From contig NC_018385.1 in NCBI RefSeq assembly GCF_000208865.1, positions 2,152,724 to 2,216,723 on the forward strand: DNA of 64,000 nucleotides, in the 5' to 3' direction. Of the stretch, positions 23,501 through 34,358 are shown piece after piece. This DNA comes from Neospora caninum Liverpool. Taxonomy: Eukaryota; Apicomplexa; Conoidasida; Eucoccidiorida; Sarcocystidae. Made by a program: the position numbers and the translations under genes. Within the stretch, counting starts at the first letter, position 1. Each line of letters opens with the position of its first letter. Under the pieces are notes generated by a model. It was not told the origin of the DNA. It saw only the letters and a list, made by a program, of their open reading frames with translations, and did no database searches.

Positions 23501-24600
23501 CTCTACAGAGTTGCGTCTACGAGGAGCTCAGCCTCCAACTGACTGCCGCGACGACCGGCTCCGCGGGCTTCCTGCTGCCTGGCGAGAACTCAGCCAAGTC
23601 TCTGGGAATGTCGGCGCCAGGTGCGTTTCCGCAGAAGCAGAACAACTCCGCTTTGTTAGACTGGCGCGAGAAAGTACCCTCTGAAGAGAACCTGAGACGG
23701 GTAGTCCCCCACCGTTGCGACACAGCCGAGAAAAAGGAAAGAGATGCAGGCGTCAACAGGAGCCGCATGCACATAGCGAGAGGCACACAGGCAGAGAAGG
23801 CGACACGCCGGAAAGGAGAAAAGGGGACGGGGAGGATGAGCGCAGGGAGGGAACACCTGCTCAGATACCGAGAGGGCGACTCTCAGGTGGCGTCTTCTGG
23901 AAGGATCGGCGGAACGAGCGTGGTTTTAAGAAAGAAGATGCACAAAAGGCAAACGTTTTCGTGCGTTTGGGGGCCTGTTCTATCTCACGCCCGTGATCGG
24001 CCTCGTCTCCGGGCATCATCTGCGCTATCCTCTGGTTCCCGCTTTCTTACTCTCGACTGCGTGTACGTTTTCCCATCCTCCTGGACTATCCTCTCTGTTG
24101 GTGTCGGTTTCTCGTGACTTGGTTTGCTTTCTCGCGTCCACGTCTCTCCCTGTCTCGCTGCGTGGCCTTTGTGCACTTCTTCAGCTCTCCTGCAACTCAT
24201 CCAAGTTCTCTACGACGACACGCGCTCCCTCAGCGACGCGTACACGCCGTTCGTGGCTGCCGCCCTCCAGCGCGCGAACTCTTCCGTTTTGTCTCTTCGG
24301 GTGCCCTCGCCGAGTGTCTCCCTAGACACCCGTGAGAGTGGGACCGGCGCGGCGGCGCGAGAGAAAACGCTTTCTGCGACTTCATCGCGGCAGGCAGTGC
24401 GCGATTTCGTCGCCACGCGCGTGCTTCCCTCGCTGCAGCAAATGGAGGCTTCGCTCGACGCTCGGCGAAGGCATGCAAAGACCGAGAGAGGAGCCGAAGC
24501 CGACCGAACAGGACAAGACAGAGAGACGTGCGTGCGGGAGCAGGCCGAGTTCAGTGATTTGAGCAGCGACGCCAGCTATCTGTTGCCTTGGAACATTTGA
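17107..24600 (+). CDS. TAF6: TFIID subunit TAF6 (histone fold plus HEAT repeats)
   Basis: Ten exons join in phase: 17107-17661, 18167-18274, 18880-19659, 20174-20267, 20728-20801, 21348-21443, 22072-22482, 22854-23078, 23509-23620 and 24185-24600, giving about 956 residues. The start has a CACCATG context. After a Ser/Pro-rich N-terminal extension, residues about 118-229 form the TAF6 histone fold (VSPAAARVI, LIKTAKKLMEHSARVA, VLTVGDVHEAMNMLKI), ending in a PLLSY/FRF segment like the family's PLYGF. The next conserved block is IDLIYADLKLPAP followed by IGIHWMAVAGSVPAIPQN, diagnostic for TAF6. Exons 5-8 match the HEAT region (IPGLEQLLPCLARFF, ILANPHLPLHSHVHQFLLPLMECL, VLGAVWGILALG). A basic then acidic insertion occupies about residues 370-460. 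TAF6 pairs with TAF9 in TFIID at RNA polymerase II core promoters. Length exceeds the human protein because of the linkers. Confidence 0.9.
18362..18617. repeat. 29-bp minisatellite in TAF6 intron 2, about nine copies
   Basis: A purine-rich unit of 29 bases, roughly CAGAAAGCAGAGAAGGGAGA followed by GGAAAGTGA, is repeated head to tail with only scattered substitutions (for example AAAG to GAAG or GGGA to GGGG). The high identity suggests recent expansion or homogenisation, and the array is likely to vary in copy number between isolates. Confidence 0.93.
18769..18784. repeat. (CA)n microsatellite in TAF6 intron 2
   Basis: About eight CA dinucleotides lie just upstream of exon 3, close to the minisatellite. 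Confidence 0.8.
20531..20560. repeat. (AT)15 microsatellite in TAF6 intron 4
   Basis: A perfect run of AT dinucleotides is flanked by CATGC and GCTCG. Confidence 0.95.
21057..21076. repeat. (AT)n microsatellite in TAF6 intron 5
   Basis: About ten AT dinucleotides lie within a wider AT-rich, TATG-rich stretch. Confidence 0.9.
21957..22010. repeat. 18-bp pyrimidine repeat in TAF6 intron 6
   Basis: Three tandem copies of an 18-base unit, TCTCCTTCCCTTTCTGTC, sit in the long pyrimidine tract ahead of the exon 7 acceptor. Confidence 0.8.
22591..22645. repeat. Paired (AT)n microsatellites in TAF6 intron 7
   Basis: Two perfect AT runs are separated by about 15 bases (TAGCTGTATAGG). Confidence 0.9.
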
Positions 24601-25683
24601 TGTCTGTGGCAAAGCATGCATCTGTCTCTGGAACCCCTTTTGCGGTGAAACGGGATGTGTGTGTTGCTGTGTCGAGCGAAAGCGGAGATTTCGCGTTTGA
24701 CGGCGAGACAAGGCGCCGCGCGGCCTCTTCGCTTCGGGCTCTGCTCGCGCCCCCGCGGGCAAAGCTGGCGCGTCGCGAGACACGCGCGCGCGAGAGAAAA
24801 ACAGAAGGTCGAGAGACGCCGTGCGAGAAAGGCGCAGAAGACTTGCATATTTCAGACAGGAACGCGAACGCAGCCACGTCGAAAGCGACAGTGTGTCCCG
24901 GCGTCATGTATAGGCAACATCAGCACATCCCACGTCCCCAGTGAGCGGTTGTCGCGTACACAGTCTCACTTGTAACCACATATACTCACAAATATGCACG
25001 CATGCACATGTTCTCATATGACAAGGGAGGCCGCTGCGCTCCGCGCGTCCCTGTCACTCGACGCAGAGAGGACATCCTATACTTTTTTTACGCTTTTGCT
25101 AAAGCCGCTCTGCATGCCCCTGACGAGCCATCTCGACGTTGGGAAGCTCCGCTGTCTGAAGAGAGAAAACGGGACTCCTTCAGAGACACAGTTTTGGAGG
25201 GCTCCATCTGTGCGTCGCCTCAGCACACAAAACGTGTCTCCGCGGGGAGGCGGCAAGGCTGCTCGAGTCGCGTTTCCAGGAATTCGAAAAAATGCGCTGT
25301 TTGATAGTGTCTCCTCGGCGAAGCGAGTGTGTCTTTCTCCGCCCAGACGACGCTTCTGCGCCTCAGAGATTTGGTTAGCGTGGTCTCTCGCTGGTTTCTC
25401 GAGAGACGCTCGCGAGACGAAAAAACGCCTCGCCGCCTCCAGTTCCTGCGCCGACCCTGCTGTCCCACTTTCGTTTCGCGGCTTTCTCGAACAAGCGACG
25501 AGTCTTCAGAAAAGGCAGACGCTCGCCTTTGCCTGGCGCTCCGTTTCGTGCTCTGCGCAACCAAGAAGTAACCGACGACCCCGCGAAGGCTCTGACAGAG
25601 ACACTTGTGAGCAGGAGCGGGGCTCCTCGGCTTCTTCTTGGGACTCGCGGAAGGGGGATGTTTAGCGTGTGTGTTGTCAGTTT
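24601..25683. other. Convergent 3' region between TAF6 and MINDY-like stops
   Basis: This kilobase separates two convergent stop codons. It stays open in several frames, but none carries a recognisable motif or a phase-compatible splice signal. It most likely holds the two 3' untranslated regions, possibly overlapping. Confidence 0.45.
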
Positions 25684-28600
25684 TCACATGATGGAGCATC
25701 CGTGCCGCTTCTTCTGAGGCACATGCAACAGAGAAACCAAAGTTTAAAAGAGATGCCTTTCGAAAGAATCGCCTCGTGCATCCAACGAAAACCACGGCGA
25801 GGAAACAAAGAGAGCGACGTGCTGCCCTGTCTTTCACACTCGATTCTTCTCGTCTCTCTCTCTCTGGGGACACGGCTCGCCGCGAGGGTATTCTCGCCCC
25901 TTTCCCGAGAACGTTCGTGCGGTTTCCGGTTCGTTGGTCGTGCAGTTTCGTGTCTCTGCTGCCTCAGCCTTCTCTCACCTTGTTGCTCTTTCGGCCTCTC
26001 CACAAACTGCTCAATCCTCGGCCTCCGTCGTACTCGTCTCCAGGACTAGAAGCTGCGCTGTTGTCTCCGCCGCGCCGCGAGGCCGCCCGCCCGGGGCCCC
26101 GTCGCTGGTGCTCACCCCGGAGAGCCGCGACGGCGCGGACCTGGAGAAAGGAGACACGGGGAAGAGGCGAGACCATGGGATCGGAGATAATCTAATACGT
26201 AACTACCTTCGTGGAAATCAAAAAAGCTTTCACTGATTGTATTTATGAAACTGGGAAAGAGAGAACCCACGGAGGACGGGCCGAGAAAGAAAGAGAGAAG
26301 GAGGGGGAAGGTCAAACGCAACGGGAAGGAAACGGCAATTACAGGGAAGGGAGCAGCGAGGTGAAGAGGATCGCACGGAGAGAGAGAGAGGGATTCACGG
26401 AAACAGTGTAGACAAGACCGAACATCCGATCAGTTGTGGAGACTCCGAGGAACACGTGAGAGAACGAGGCGCGAGAGATACTGTGAAGAAACTTTGGAAA
26501 CAACTCCGCGTAGAGAACGGACAAGAACGCATATCTAGCTTCACCTCGCTTCTCCAGTGAACGTCTCTTTCCCTTCCTCGTACTCTGCAGTTTTGTTGCT
26601 CCTCTCACTTGTCTTTCTTCTTCTTCCTGGAGCCTCAGAGCGAGGCGAAAGTCGTCTTCTTCCCGTCTGCTGACTTCGCCGCCTCCGCATGCATCCACGT
26701 AGCCGCGCCGGTCGCGTTCTCCACATTCTCGCTTGTCTCGCTCCGAGCTCCACCGCCTTCCCCCCCCAGATGCACTCCTCTCGTCTTCCCACCTCTCTTT
26801 GTCTCTTCGCTCCCTCCTCCCCGAAAAACTTCCGGCCCCTGCGCCATACACTCCACATCTCTCTCTTTCTCTCTCTCTTCTTTCGGCTTCGTCTCTGAAC
26901 TGCTCATCGCAGTACACGTTGTCTCCCCAAACGTCCACGATCCGTTCCCAGACGGCGGTGCCTGCATGCAGGAAAGAGAAGTCTGTGGCGAGGCCGTACA
27001 GTGACCGGCCTCGCCGGACGACGGTGAGGAAGTGATTGTTTCGAAAGAGCACCGCCGGCGCGAGCTCCGCGAGCACGGCCTCGTGGCGACAACACGACGC
27101 GCAACAAAACACTTCTCTCCCTCTCTCTCCGTCTCCATTCAACGGAGGCACAGAAGGAAGAGAAGGAAGGGAAGGAAGCCCGGAAACAGGACCATTTAGA
27201 GCTTGCGAGTCTCCCGCGGTTGAGGCGCGTCGCACTGGAAGCGGCGTGTGGCAGCGGCATGCACAGGTGGGGCTGCACTCGCTGTCCCTCGCGTCTCCCG
27301 GGCAAACCTCGGAGCGCTGCGCGGCTGTGGACTCGAGAGAACCGACGCCGTCGAAACAGCTGCAGGGCGAAGAGAGCAGACGCAGTCCGCGCTCCGTGAG
27401 CTGCGAGGAAGTGCTCGCGAGAAAGGACGACAAAATCCCGCCCTCCTTCAAAAGCTTCTCCACCTCCGCAGAGTCGAGGTTGTCGAGAAGACCTCTCCGC
27501 GCGGCGGGCTCCACGGACGGAGAAAAGCGGTTTTGAGCCGAAGACGCGGCAGTGTGGTTCGGCGCGTTGCTTGTTTCCTGGAGTGTCCGTGGAGACAACA
27601 CAGATTCTGCGCCTGCGATCAGGGCGGTCACTTTCTTCTCCAGCGTCTCCCGCACCTCCTGCGTTTCATCGCCCGGTCTCGGTCCCTGCGCGCCTGTCTC
27701 CGCGTCTGCAGACTCGCCTGCGGCCACCTGCGACTGCAGGCGGATCTCGCGCTCCTGTCGGTTTCTCAGCTCGTCGAGCAATTCGTTGTGGGCGATGCAC
27801 CTTTCCACGAGTTTGTTGTAGGTGAACTGCGCGAGGAAGCACGCGTCGCAGGGACACAGCGTGGCGGGCGATGAGGAAGAACAGGGAGAAAAAGAGGAAG
27901 AACAGGGAGAAAAAGAGGAAGAAGAGGAAGAAGAAGAGGAAGAAGAGGAAGAAGAACAGGGAGAAAAAGAGGAAGAAGAGGAAGAAGAAGAGGAAGAAGA
28001 AGAGGAAGAAGAGTCAGCAGTTGGAGTGTCTGAAGTGAGGAGATCTGCAGCCCTCGACGCACTATGGGGCGCACCGCCAGTGTCTGGAGACGCACTGGGG
28101 GAGGCCGAGACGGGCCCAACGGTTTGTTTGTCGGCAGTTCGACGAGGAAGGTGAGAGGAAGGAAGATCAGGCAGCCAACCGTGGAGCAGCCGCACGCCGA
28201 ACAAGTCAAAGAGAGAAATGGCTGCAGTGTACTCGAAGGCTGTGGGCGAGCGAAAGGAGCAGTTCACATCCAGGCCCTCGCGCAGCTGCGGCAGGAGGTC
28301 GAGGACCTGCGCACAGCGCAAAAAGGCAATCGAGAAGACATCGCTCGGAGAGACACCGGAGACAGCGCAGCTTCCCAGCAGTGCATGCACGCAACGGAGG
28401 CGCGCCAAGACCTGAGCGCGAAGCGACAACGGAGACTGACGAGAGATATGCCCGACAAAGGGACTTCTTGCGCCCCTCTGGAGAAAAGAGGATGAAGCCG
28501 CGGCCGCGGGACATGCCGATGGCCGCGCACCCTGCCCGGTAATACCTTTTGCATGTCTCCATCTCCGTGCCTTCGCTTCGGGGTACGGCTATCTCTTCGC

Positions 28601-30459
28601 ATGTCCGGGTTCCCCGCTCTCCCCACGTGTCCTTTCTGTCGCTTTCCTCTCTTTTTAGGGCCCGTCGCTTCCTCTCACTTCTTGCAGATGGTATTGGTAC
28701 ACAGCAGAGGCGGGGCCCCCGCTGCGGAGCTTCCGATCGTGGACTTGCAGCAGGGCGGCAGCGAGTTGCTCAATTAGCCGGTCGCCGCTCACAGTGCATG
28801 CAGCTTCTCTTTCTCGTCCTCCCGACACATCGTCGCCTCGAGCTCCCGCGGAGTCGAACAGAGGCAACGCTTCTTGGAGCGACAGCCGCCCTGAGAGAAG
28901 GGAGACGACTCAACGGAGACATCGAGGAAACAGACGGAGAGGCGAGAGACGGACGGGATGCACACACAGGGAACCAGGAAAGGGGACACGAGGCTAAAAG
29001 AAAGACAGGAAGAAAGACAGGAAGAGAGAGAAGATGAGAGAGGTGAAGAGAGAGAGGCAGAAGAGGAAGAATGAGGAGAGGCAGCGAGAGAGAGAGAGGA
29101 AACGAGAGAGAGGAAGACAGATGAAAGACGCTACAAGAAGCAGGGAGAACGAGATGCAGAGCCACAAGACTGAATCTGTTAGGTGATCCATGCGTGTTTC
29201 TCACCAGTGAGGAGGAGGACGTTGGCGAGAGCGATCAAGGGACAAGGGCCGTTTCTGTTTTGCAGAATGATGCACGTGTCGAGGTCGAGAAACTTGACTC
29301 TTTTCAGGAAGTATTCATCGTCTGCTTCGCCTCGGCTTTCTTTGTTTCTCGCATCTCTCGCTGGATGCTGTCCCGGCGCCTCCGGCTGCTCGCAGTGACC
29401 TCGAACTCCGAAAGGCGAGGGGGAAGAGAGACCAGCCGCGGCAGCGGCGTGGTGTGCCCCGCGCTGGTCCTGCGACTCGAGGTGAGGAGCGACGGCAAGA
29501 ACAGGAGACGGACGAGAAGAGGGTGACGCGCTGCCTCCCGGGGGAAGAGAGACAGGCGCAGGTGCCTGGTCGAGGTGGTCTGGTGAGACAGAAGAAGCGA
29601 CAGTCGGGGAGGAGGTGAATCGAAGCGTTTCTCGGCGAAGAGGAAAACGGTGATCGCGGTGTGCTGGATCACACCGTGAAATACCCGGAGGCGTGGAGAG
29701 AGACGGCTCGGCGAAGGCCGATGCAGGGACAGAAGGCGATGCAGGGACAGAAGGCGATGCAGGGCGGAGCTCTTCGGGAGGCGCAGAGAGCAGCAAAGAG
29801 GCGGGAAGGGAGAGAGGCGATGCGAAGCGAGAGGACGAACCCCGATGAGGAGGGAAGGAGGAGGAACCACGAGAGGGTGGAGGGGAGCGCGGGGGTGTAG
29901 ACAACGACGGAGAGGAAGACGCGGGCAGAGGTCCACCTAGAGAAGGGCTAAAGAGACCGAAGTCGGCAAGGGAACAACGCCTTCCATTCGAGAGGCAAAC
30001 AGAGTCGTTGCTCGACAAAGGCGAAGAAGTCGCGGTTGACGAGGAAAGACCTGCTTCGAATTGACGTTGCGCGCGTGCTGCCTCCTCGATTTGTTCTCGC
30101 TGTCCCGGGTCGACGAAACACCGGCCTGGCTGCAAAAGTTCGCCCCCCACAGCGTCGCTCTTGTCTTTTCTTCCCTCAACAAACAGAGAGCTCGGCCCTT
30201 TCGCTGCGTCAGGAGACAGGCGGAGCCTGTGGCTGACAGCCCGCGAGCCTCCGCCCCCTTCTTCGACCCGTCCAGGGGATTTCAACTCCTCTGCCGCGTT
30301 TCGTTTCCCGAGGTAACCCAGACTGGGAAGCGACGCTTGTCCTGTAGTGCTCTTCATCCCTCTCGCTCGCTCACCAAGCGGCGACTCGCCTGTCGCCTCT
30401 GAACAACTCGAGCGAGGCGCCCGCGGGGTCCTGTAGGTGTGTGGAGCATGCGCAGCCAT
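25684..30459 (-). CDS. MINDY-family (FAM63-type) deubiquitinase with MIU-like helix and CaaX box
   Basis: Five exons join in phase: 30459-29205, 28890-28679, 28477-26609, 26140-25979 and 25713-25684, giving about 1,175 residues. The start ATG (30459) has a good context. Residues about 400-418 carry the MINDY signature QNRNGPCPLIALANVLLLT with catalytic Cys406 and oxyanion Gln400. Exon 3 continues with GLDVNCSF, FEYTAAISLFDLFGVRLLHGW, TYNKLVERC and LFRNNHFLTV, whose His (about 971) completes the active site, then VWERIVDVWGDNVYCDEQF. These blocks and their order are those of MINDY-1/2, enzymes that trim Lys48-linked polyubiquitin. Residues 1097-1112 (DDFRLALRLQEEEERQ) look like a MIU ubiquitin-binding helix. 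The last exon encodes only KKRHGCSIM, a basic CaaX-type prenylation motif. Poly-Ser and Ser/Pro insertions (27890-28020 and exon 1) interrupt the catalytic domain and account for the large size. Confidence 0.9.
27887..28015. repeat. GAA/GAG-rich low-complexity tract inside MINDY exon 3
   Basis: Imperfect GAAGAG-type triplets on the plus strand (TTC/TCC on the coding strand) encode a poly-Ser stretch with periodic FSPCS. The insert falls between the GLHGW-type block and the TYNKLVE block of the catalytic domain and stays in frame. Confidence 0.85.
29716..29766. repeat. 18-bp in-frame repeat in MINDY exon 1
   Basis: Nearly three tandem copies of GCGATGCAGGGACAGAAG encode a repeated ASPSVP hexapeptide on the minus strand. 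The unit being a multiple of three keeps copy-number change in frame. Confidence 0.8.
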
Positions 30460-32845
30460 GCTGGCTCCTGAGGAACATCGTCGAGCTGGAATTTGTCGAA
30501 AAACTTTCTCGGTTGATAGTGTTCTTGCATGCAAAAGGAAGGGCGAACATCTGACGACAGATTCGTCTTGCGCACGTGGCACACAAATATACCTATATCT
30601 AGGTCAGCTTCTGCCTACACAAAGTGAGAGACAGAAACAAAAAGGAGCTCTTCAGACTCTATAACGGGAGGTAGGTGAAAAGGCCCACCCCTATACACGT
30701 GTTTATATTTATATATGGCTGCAGATTCAAGCACTTGCGTGCATGAATCATTCGTTGCTGACAAGGATGGCTATTTCGGCTGTCTTGGCATCCCGGGGCA
30801 GCGGAAGAGAGCACAGCTAGGGCATTCGGTTTGACACGGGTTTCGGCTTTCTCCTGTTCATGTCTCGGCGTTCTCAGAACGCAGGTTGTCTCGGAAATGG
30901 AAAGCACACACCCGACAAAACCCCCCGGCATCTACAACAAGACAGAGATAGCGAGAGAGCGGAACGGAAGCCTGCGTGAAAAAAGAAGACCAGGCGCGGA
31001 CGCAGGCCGCGCGCACTCTAGTCACAGCACCGTAGAGTTTCAAGAACAAAACCTGCACAGTTGAAAGCTGCACAGATTTTCCACACAACACGCGAAACCC
31101 AGCTTCAGGGTGACTTTCCGTTTGCTGGACATGTCTGTAGCCACCTGGTAGAAGCCGCGCGTCGAAAGCTGTCACGCGGTCTCAAAAAATTCCAGAACGC
31201 TGTGAAAAGGTGCCCAAGTTGGCACATTCGACAACGTAGGCTGCCGACGATACACACAAGGAGAAACACGCCGGTGCCCGTTCTGCACAGCTTTTTTGAG
31301 TCATGCCTTGCGTTTGCGTAACCCCCTTTTTGCCGGTTTCCTCCGATTGTTGGAAGACGGCGTCAGCGCGCTCTATACGTGAGAGGATGGAGTCTTTTTT
31401 GTGGTTGTGCGAAACATGGACTTTGGGGGGGCTCGGACAACCGCGCGCGCGCGCGTGTCCCCGCTCCGCTTCACGACTGGTTTTCCAGCGCTCCGTGACA
31501 CGGCGGAAAACGAGACCCGACGCACGGGGACGAATCTGCACAGAGCCGCCAGATGGTCACCGATTTCCTGCAGAGATTCAGCAAGAGAAGCGGCACAGTT
31601 TCGCTCACCTGCACTCGTGGAAGACTCGACCGCCGGACCCTTCACCCGGCTGGTCGATCCGGTGTATGGACACCTGACCGCAACGGGGCCCGGGGTCGGT
31701 CGAGGGTCCGACTGAGCAGCACACTTTTGCACAGAGCCGTTTTGACGGCTTAAGTCTTTGAGAAAACGCATGCTTCGCTTTGACCTTTTCAGCTCGTCTC
31801 GCTGTCAATGGGCAGCGAGGCAGTTTTTTTCTTCCGGTTTTCGCTCCAGTCTCCTCAGCTGTGTGCTCGACCGACCGAGCGCCTCCGCGCCGTTCCAGAG
31901 CGTTGAGGGAGCGGCGTTGCGCACGAGGCACCAGCAATCCGGTGAGAGTCTTTGCATTTCGTCTCATTGACAAGAATTAACGTTTAGAAGAGTGACGGGA
32001 GTCTTCGTTTCCTCTCTCTCTCCCCTTCTTGCTCGCTGGGTTTTGTCACCGTAAGTCTCGATCGAGGCATGTGAGGGGCGATCAAGTGGCGCGCACGATT
32101 TTCCGTCGGTCGCCGCCCACTTTTCAGCCCATCCACCCAGCACACGAGGTCTTTCCAGTCTCACGACGTTCACATCCCAGGTGAATCCCGTTCGGGTTTT
32201 TCTTGTGGGCGGAACGAGGGCTCGGGCGCCGCATGAGGACCTAACTCCTTCAGATTCTCCCATCGTCCAGCACCTGTAAGCATCGCCTTGTTGTAACTCG
32301 GACACGGAAAACCTGCCTGCAGAGAAGACTTCCGTGCAACCCCACTGTCCCCTTTACTCAAAGCCCTTCTTGAGTGGAGACATCGCGGAACGACACTCCG
32401 CATTCGATCCTCGAGGCGGACTTGCAGATGTAAATTCCCAGAGCCGTGATCCGCCCGCCGCCGCCAGTGTATCCGCGAGGCCCGTTTGTGCCTGGGTCCA
32501 TGAAAAGATATCGCCCGCTCCTCTCCCAGCGTTTCTTGTTCCTTTCCGCGTGGTTCGTTTTTTGTCTTCTCTGCCTCCGCCTTCCCCCCGTGTTCGCCCT
32601 AGGGTGTCCTTCCCGCCGGAGAAAAAATTCTGGGAAGACTTTTCACCACTGAGAGAGGTCGTCGTGAACACGCCAGTCGACCCCGTCTCCCCGTTTCGGT
32701 TTCTGGTTCTCAAGCGACAGGCGTCCGTGCAGCGGACTCACTCTCTCTCGTCGGTCTTTTCTCGCGGTTCGGGGTCCTCCCCATTTCTTCTCCCCCGTCC
32801 TTTCCGCCTTCTTCCCCCCGCCTTGCCGTTTTTTTTGCCCTCGCC
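30460..32845. other. Intergenic between divergent MINDY and secreted-protein genes
   Basis: This region holds two promoters and leaders. The 350 bases before 32846 are strongly pyrimidine-rich, as expected for a coccidian leader. I noticed no (A/T)GAGACG element and no supported gene. Confidence 0.45.
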
Positions 32846-34036
32846 ATGGCGCCGCCTCTCCGTCGGCCCGGACCTTCTTTGGCTCCGCCGTCTCCCCTGC
32901 GGCGGCGCGGGGGGGTCGCCCTCGCGGCTGTCTTCTGCCTCCTCGCGCTCCTCGCGCCGCAGTCTCCGTTCGCTGCCTTTTCCGCGGCCGCGACCGGTCC
33001 TGCGGAAGGCAGTTCCCCGCGCCGGCTGGGGTTTGCGAACCAGATGATTCAGATGGGTGCGCAGTTCGTGATGTACCCGGAGATGGCGAAGATGCTCCGC
33101 ACCCAGGTTCAGACGTTGAAGTCGATCTTGAAGGGCCCAAACACGAAGGACCTGAAGATTCAGGTGTACTTTGACCAGCAGGACTGCGTCGTGGTCTTTG
33201 ACACGATTGCGAACCAGGAGAACGGGGACAACACGGATCTCGGGTTGATCGACGCGCGCTCGATCGAAGTCCTCTTCAGCTACGGCGAACACGAAGGGCA
33301 ATTCCGGTACACGATGCGCCGCTCCGAGAGCGTGCAGGTCCTCAACTTCTCCAAGGAACATGTGCAGCGGTTCAAAGTCCCCCGCGGCTGCGTCGGGACC
33401 AAAGACTCGTACTGGGTCGCCTACTGCCAGCAAGTGCGCGGCGTCTGCAACGCAGGTCGCGTGGACATACACTTCAGCCGGGAGGGCCGGGAAACGGACA
33501 TGACGCCCGTGCCGACGCTCCAGCTCTCGGCCTTCATCCAGAGACGCATGAGGGAAGGACTGAACTACTACCAAGTGCTCGACTGGTTCGACACTCCGAC
33601 GCCGCCGCACAACATGGTCTTCGACGCGGAACGCTGCCTGATGCACTTCCGGTACAGCTCGCACGCCCCCGAGCGCAGCCACGTGTCGTGGCTGAAGCAC
33701 CGGCAGGGCGTGCGCGTGGACTTCCGCGAACTGAACGGGGAACCCGTCGCCATCAAGGCGCCGATCGTCTCGGGGTGCGGTGCCGTCGGCGTCGAAGACA
33801 TCGAAGTCGCGCAGAAAGCCCTCGAGGACAACTCGTTCAAACTCCTCGTCCACTTCCGACACGTGGACCCGCACAACAACGTTTTCAACGACACCGTCGT
33901 CATCCCCAGACGCCCCGACATCCGCCCTGCGCAAGACTTTGACTACTACAACGAAGAACAACTCGAATTCAGCGACTTCTTCCCCAACCACTCCGTCACC
34001 AACCTCGGTGTCCTCGGCAGACTCCGAATGGACTAA
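32846..34036 (+). CDS. Predicted secreted protein of unknown family, six cysteines
   Basis: A single-exon frame of 396 residues starts at an ATG in ideal context (GCCATGG). Residues 24-37 are a hydrophobic signal-peptide core preceded by a Pro/Arg-rich leader, with alanine-rich cleavage candidates near residues 43-50. The mature part is compact, with little low complexity, and looks beta-rich; it holds six cysteines in the contexts QDCVV, RGCVG, AYCQQ, GVCNA, ERCLM and SGCGA, which could form three disulfides. Near the C terminus is an acidic-aromatic segment (FDYYNEEQLEFSDFF). Strong third-position G/C bias and the long uninterrupted frame support coding; the 450-residue frame on the opposite strand is its shadow. 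I do not recognise the family. Surface, dense-granule or micronemal localisation are all possible. Confidence 0.8.
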   Translation: MAPPLRRPGPSLAPPSPLRRRGGVALAAVFCLLALLAPQSPFAAFSAAATGPAEGSSPRRLGFANQMIQMGAQFVMYPEMAKMLRTQVQTLKSILKGPNTKDLKIQVYFDQQDCVVVFDTIANQENGDNTDLGLIDARSIEVLFSYGEHEGQFRYTMRRSESVQVLNFSKEHVQRFKVPRGCVGTKDSYWVAYCQQVRGVCNAGRVDIHFSREGRETDMTPVPTLQLSAFIQRRMREGLNYYQVLDWFDTPTPPHNMVFDAERCLMHFRYSSHAPERSHVSWLKHRQGVRVDFRELNGEPVAIKAPIVSGCGAVGVEDIEVAQKALEDNSFKLLVHFRHVDPHNNVFNDTVVIPRRPDIRPAQDFDYYNEEQLEFSDFFPNHSVTNLGVLGRLRMD

Positions 34037-34104
34037 ACACACGGTACACGCCTCAAACACCAGAAACACAATCATGAACAGAACATACATATGGATATAG
34101 GCAG

Positions 34105-34131
<27 letters not shown>
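34105..34131. repeat. (AT)n microsatellite
   Basis: About thirteen TA/AT dinucleotides just downstream of the secreted gene. Confidence 0.93.
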
Positions 34132-34135
<4 letters not shown>

Positions 34136-34300
34136 GCGTGGAGATGTAAGCAGCTAGTCCCGAGTGCTTGGAGGTAGTGGTGTACGTGGTGCACGTGGAA
34201 ATATCCATACATTGAGTGGGACCTGCAAGGGTGCACGTCGATGTGCGTACTTGCGCATGAACATACGTGTATATATACAGAATGAATACATATACATACG

Positions 34301-34358
34301 TGTATATATATATATATACAGAGAAAGGCGATCTATGTATATATATATATATATATGG
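34301..34358. repeat. Two neighbouring (AT)n tracts
   Basis: Two perfect AT runs flank CAGAGAAAGGCGATCTATG; the surroundings repeat GTATATA/CATAC words. Confidence 0.85.

Noticed and set aside
24994..25665. 223-residue plus-strand frame after the TAF6 stop
   Set aside because: No phase-compatible splice from TAF6 is needed because the protein already ends in SYLLPWNI and a stop; no motif is visible, and the composition is that of non-coding GC-rich DNA.
32738..34090. 450-residue minus-strand frame over the secreted orphan gene
   Set aside because: It is the codon-bias shadow of the plus-strand frame. It has Val/Asp/His/Arg composition typical of antisense translation and no signal or domain, while the plus strand has a signal peptide and a good ATG.
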